From positions 1-17,466 of the forward strand of contig JAGQUY010000126.1 of the NCBI GenBank assembly GCA_020438245.1: a stretch of 17,466 nucleotides of DNA, read 5' to 3'. A model generated the notes under the pieces. It worked only from the letters and a program-made list of their open reading frames with translations. It was not told the origin of the DNA and ran no database searches. The stretch's first letter is position 1; every line of letters begins with the position of its first letter. The stretch is from Bacteroidota bacterium. Its GTDB lineage: Bacteria; CLD3; SB21. Positions 15,834 through 17,466 of this stretch are shown here, piece after piece. The position numbers and the translations under genes are program-made.

Positions 15834-15898
15834 CCGGTCTACCGGCCGGAAAGGATCCCACCATGGTGGAGGGTCAACAAAGTATTTACGAATATTCG
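15834..15898. repeat. Three short palindromes upstream of the AraC-type regulator
   Basis: CCGGT-CT-ACCGG lies at 15834-15845, the perfect 12-base palindrome CCACCATGGTGG at 15858-15869, and CGAATATTCG at 15889-15898. They sit 44-108 bases before the regulator start and in the only sizeable gap between it and the phosphatase-superfamily gene. They may be operator sites. AraC proteins usually bind direct repeats, so a different regulator or chance is possible. Confidence 0.35.
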
Positions 15899-15963
15899 AA
15901 CAGGATGTTTTATTAAAATTCCTGGTTTCCCGCAACCGGAAAAGGGAGAGGCTTGTTCTGCCA

Positions 15964-16914
15964 TTAAGGTGCAGTCAAAAAAAGATCAGAGAGCACCGGA
16001 CCGGAAAAATCTGTTACATCAAAATGCAGGATTCTTCCCACGGTCGGTGCCAGGGATATCTGATCAACAGGCTCAGAGATCAGCCTATTTGTTACGAAGT
16101 CCGGCCCGGACGCACAAAGGATGATTCTACGGCAACCTTCACAGGAATCCCCATGGCTGCTGAAGCCGGTATTGACCGAATCAAGATGTCTTCCATGATC
16201 ATTGGTCAAGAAAAAGGCCGTGGAACCGGAATAGAAGAAATCAGATTGCAGATAATTCCAAATTTTTCCTGCATACGCATCGGCTTCGCGAAGGCCGGCA
16301 AGGTAGTTTTCCCAATTACCGGTATGCGCAGACACATCCGGTTCCTTGAAATGAATGAGCATCATAGTTGGATGATAGGCTGACAAGATCTCGATGGCAC
16401 GCGCCGCCGTGAGGGAGTCTTCCCTGTTCCCCGATCCCAAACCCGAAATCCCGCAGTCGGTAGCAGGTGTCCATCGATTGTGCCAGGCGGTATCCAGGCA
16501 ATTACCGAGAACTTGCAGTTTGTCCTTACTGGTGACTATCCAAGCGGCTGTCGAATCCGCGCCGCTGACTTTAAGCCATCTTTGGAAAAGGGATGGTGAT
16601 TGGGGCAGTTGTTGCCCGGCATTATTGATGTTTTGATGCACCCCGGTAAGCAATGCCGTATGTCCTGAGGTTGTTTCTGTGGGTCCTTCATTTCTGAAGT
16701 TTGAATAAACAACACCAAATGGAAGAAGAGAGCGTTGAAAAGGAATGGTATGACCTGTCGAGTCACCCCACGCTTCGGAGTATCTGGGTCCATCGATTAC
16801 AACAATCACTACGTTTGTTGTGCGCAACGTCCTAAACGAAGTATCCGTTTTTTCACAGGAAGCCAGTAGGCAGCTCAGAATCCAAACTGCATGACAAAAG
16901 CGTATGTCAGTCAA
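15964..16914 (-). CDS. Alkaline-phosphatase-superfamily lipoprotein (phosphodiesterase/sulfatase-like)
   Basis: This is an approximately 316-residue exported hydrolase. From the TTG at 16914 the protein begins MTDIRFCHAVWILSCLLASC, a good lipoprotein signal with lipobox LASC and C20. Longer forms in the same frame extend into the upstream gene and bury this signal, so I chose the TTG, although its ribosome site is weak. A complete superfamily metal site can be proposed: D41 (VVIDGPRYSE), nucleophile T82 or a neighbour in TETTSGHTALLTG, D193 and H197 (EPDVSAHTG), D239 and H240 (TNDHGRH), and H254 (SSHGD). This resembles nucleotide phosphodiesterases and sulfatases. The substrate is unknown. 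The start overlaps the end of the 2-aminomuconate deaminase gene by 8 bases, so it belongs to that transcript, though no link to tryptophan breakdown is evident. Confidence 0.75.
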   Translation of the reverse strand: MTDIRFCHAVWILSCLLASCEKTDTSFRTLRTTNVVIVVIDGPRYSEAWGDSTGHTIPFQRSLLPFGVVYSNFRNEGPTETTSGHTALLTGVHQNINNAGQQLPQSPSLFQRWLKVSGADSTAAWIVTSKDKLQVLGNCLDTAWHNRWTPATDCGISGLGSGNREDSLTAARAIEILSAYHPTMMLIHFKEPDVSAHTGNWENYLAGLREADAYAGKIWNYLQSDFFYSGSTAFFLTNDHGRHLDSVNTGFSSHGDSCEGCRRIILCASGPDFVTNRLISEPVDQISLAPTVGRILHFDVTDFSGPVLSDLFLTAP

Positions 16915-17332
16915 TCGTGGCAATGACTTTGAGTTCGATAGCAATGGGTGTCGGCAGAGCGTTGATCTCGACCGTGGTGCGACAGGGTTTGTTGTCTTTG
17001 AAATACTCCGCGTAAATTTTATTGTACTTTGCAAAGTCCCGATTCATGTTTGTCAAAAATACGGTTACATCAACAATGTTCTCCCACGAGGATCCGGCAT
17101 CCTCAAGGATATATCGAATGTTCTTGAATACGGAATGGCACTGCGTTTCAATGTTATAAGAAACGATCTTCCCTTTGGAGTCCAGCTGAACACCGGGAAT
17201 TTCTTTTTTGCCTCTTTCCCGGGGTCCAACACCCGAAAGAAAAAGGAGGTTGCCGACGCGGCGGGCATGGGGGTAGAGGCCGACGGGTTCGGGAGCGCGC
17301 GAGGACAAGATTTGTGACTCCTGTTCAGTCAT
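16907..17332 (-). CDS. RidA-family protein, probable 2-aminomuconate deaminase
   Basis: This is a 141-residue RidA/YjgF-fold protein. The subfamily features of 2-aminomuconate deaminase are visible: FLSGVGPRERGKKEIPGV (31-48), SVFKNIRYILEDAGS (67-81), VDVTVFLTNMNRDFAKYN (87-104) and the end PCRTTVEINALPTPIAIELK (116-135). R118 and E133 match the RidA carboxylate-binding arginine and active-site glutamate. The enzyme would release ammonia from 2-aminomuconate, giving 4-oxalocrotonate. The frame is open to 17386, but the ATG at 17332 is chosen because AAGGA lies 6 bases upstream and the length then matches the family. It starts 38 bases after the stop of an aldehyde dehydrogenase that would supply its substrate, which strongly supports the pathway role. 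Confidence 0.9.
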   Translation of the reverse strand: MTEQESQILSSRAPEPVGLYPHARRVGNLLFLSGVGPRERGKKEIPGVQLDSKGKIVSYNIETQCHSVFKNIRYILEDAGSSWENIVDVTVFLTNMNRDFAKYNKIYAEYFKDNKPCRTTVEINALPTPIAIELKVIATID

Positions 17333-17370
17333 GGTGATTCCTTCCAAATCAAAAATCTTTAAGTCGACAA

Positions 17371-17466
17371 TCAATATTTGACACAAACATTTTTAGCCTC
17401 TGTGAAAAACCGCAAAGCTTCCCAACCACCTTCGCGCCCGACACCGGAGTTTTTCATGCCGCCGAA
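17371..17466 (-). CDS. Aldehyde dehydrogenase C-terminus, probable 2-aminomuconate semialdehyde dehydrogenase (partial)
   Basis: Reading leftward from the window edge, an open frame of 31 codons ends with TGA at 17371-17373. It encodes FGGMKNSGVGREGGWEAL followed by RFFTEAKNVCVKY. The FGG-K-SG-GREGG pattern and the FTE-K-V-VK ending are the standard C-terminus of NAD-dependent aldehyde dehydrogenases. Only this tail is visible, so substrate specificity rests on context. It lies directly upstream of a 2-aminomuconate deaminase, and an ACMS decarboxylase is nearby, so oxidation of 2-aminomuconate semialdehyde to 2-aminomuconate is the expected reaction. The catalytic cysteine and glutamate lie outside the window. 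Confidence 0.85.
   Translation of the reverse strand, partial: FGGMKNSGVGREGGWEALRFFTEAKNVCVKY

Noticed and set aside
15905..15950. Possible weak terminator hairpin (TTTTCC-GGTTGC-GGGAAA on the minus strand) after the phosphatase-superfamily gene
   Set aside because: The stem is only six pairs with one G-T and is not followed by a clean T run, so I did not list it.
17333..17386. Upstream extension of the RidA-family protein by 18 residues
   Set aside because: The ATG at 17332 has AAGGA 6 bases ahead and gives the family length. The extension would overlap the aldehyde dehydrogenase stop.

Overview
The window comes from a diderm bacterium: it encodes a TonB-dependent outer-membrane receptor, lipoprotein-type signal peptides and periplasmic proteins. 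Base composition is balanced. Several genes have good Shine-Dalgarno sites, and many adjacent genes share a 4-base stop/start overlap. The AraC regulator with a multi-helix membrane domain, the eukaryote-like kynurenine pathway and the NHL-TPR protein suggest a member of the Bacteroidota/FCB neighbourhood or a related phylum. This placement is a low-confidence inference. I see no rRNA, tRNA, CRISPR array, insertion sequence or phage gene, and no stretch longer than 300 bases without a gene.

Region 1 (1-6208, minus strand) is a tightly packed signalling operon. In transcription order it encodes an OmpR/PhoB-type response regulator, a TonB-dependent receptor, a periplasmic YfiR-like protein (DUF4154), a membrane hybrid histidine kinase with a CHASE8-like sensor and HAMP domain, and a REC-histidine kinase cut off by the window edge. 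All four junctions are 4-base overlaps (ATGA three times, TTGA once). The layout resembles the YfiBNR envelope sensor: outer-membrane part, periplasmic YfiR, and a CHASE8-HAMP membrane partner. Here the outer-membrane part is a TonB receptor, and the output is a kinase/phosphotransfer cascade instead of a diguanylate cyclase. This is the most interesting system in the window.

Region 2 (6209-7245) is a divergent control region with two clusters of TTAAG-type direct repeats at 11-base spacing, as expected for an OmpR/PhoB-family regulator. It is followed by a divergently transcribed exported protein of unknown function and a strong terminator.

Region 3 (7316-12398, plus strand) holds a START-like protein of unknown function and four kynurenine-pathway genes: ACMS decarboxylase, a cyclase-family probable kynurenine formamidase, kynureninase and kynurenine 3-monooxygenase. 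Region 5 (15964-17466, minus strand) holds the next two steps: the last 31 codons of an aldehyde dehydrogenase (probable 2-aminomuconate semialdehyde dehydrogenase) and a RidA-family 2-aminomuconate deaminase, followed by an alkaline-phosphatase-superfamily lipoprotein. Together they describe catabolism of tryptophan through the 2-aminomuconate branch. Tryptophan dioxygenase and 3-hydroxyanthranilate dioxygenase are not in the window.

Region 4 (12411-15790, minus strand) lies between the two pathway halves. It encodes a membrane-anchored AraC-type regulator, an exported NHL-propeller/TPR protein and an exported epoxide-hydrolase-like alpha/beta hydrolase, the last two translationally coupled.
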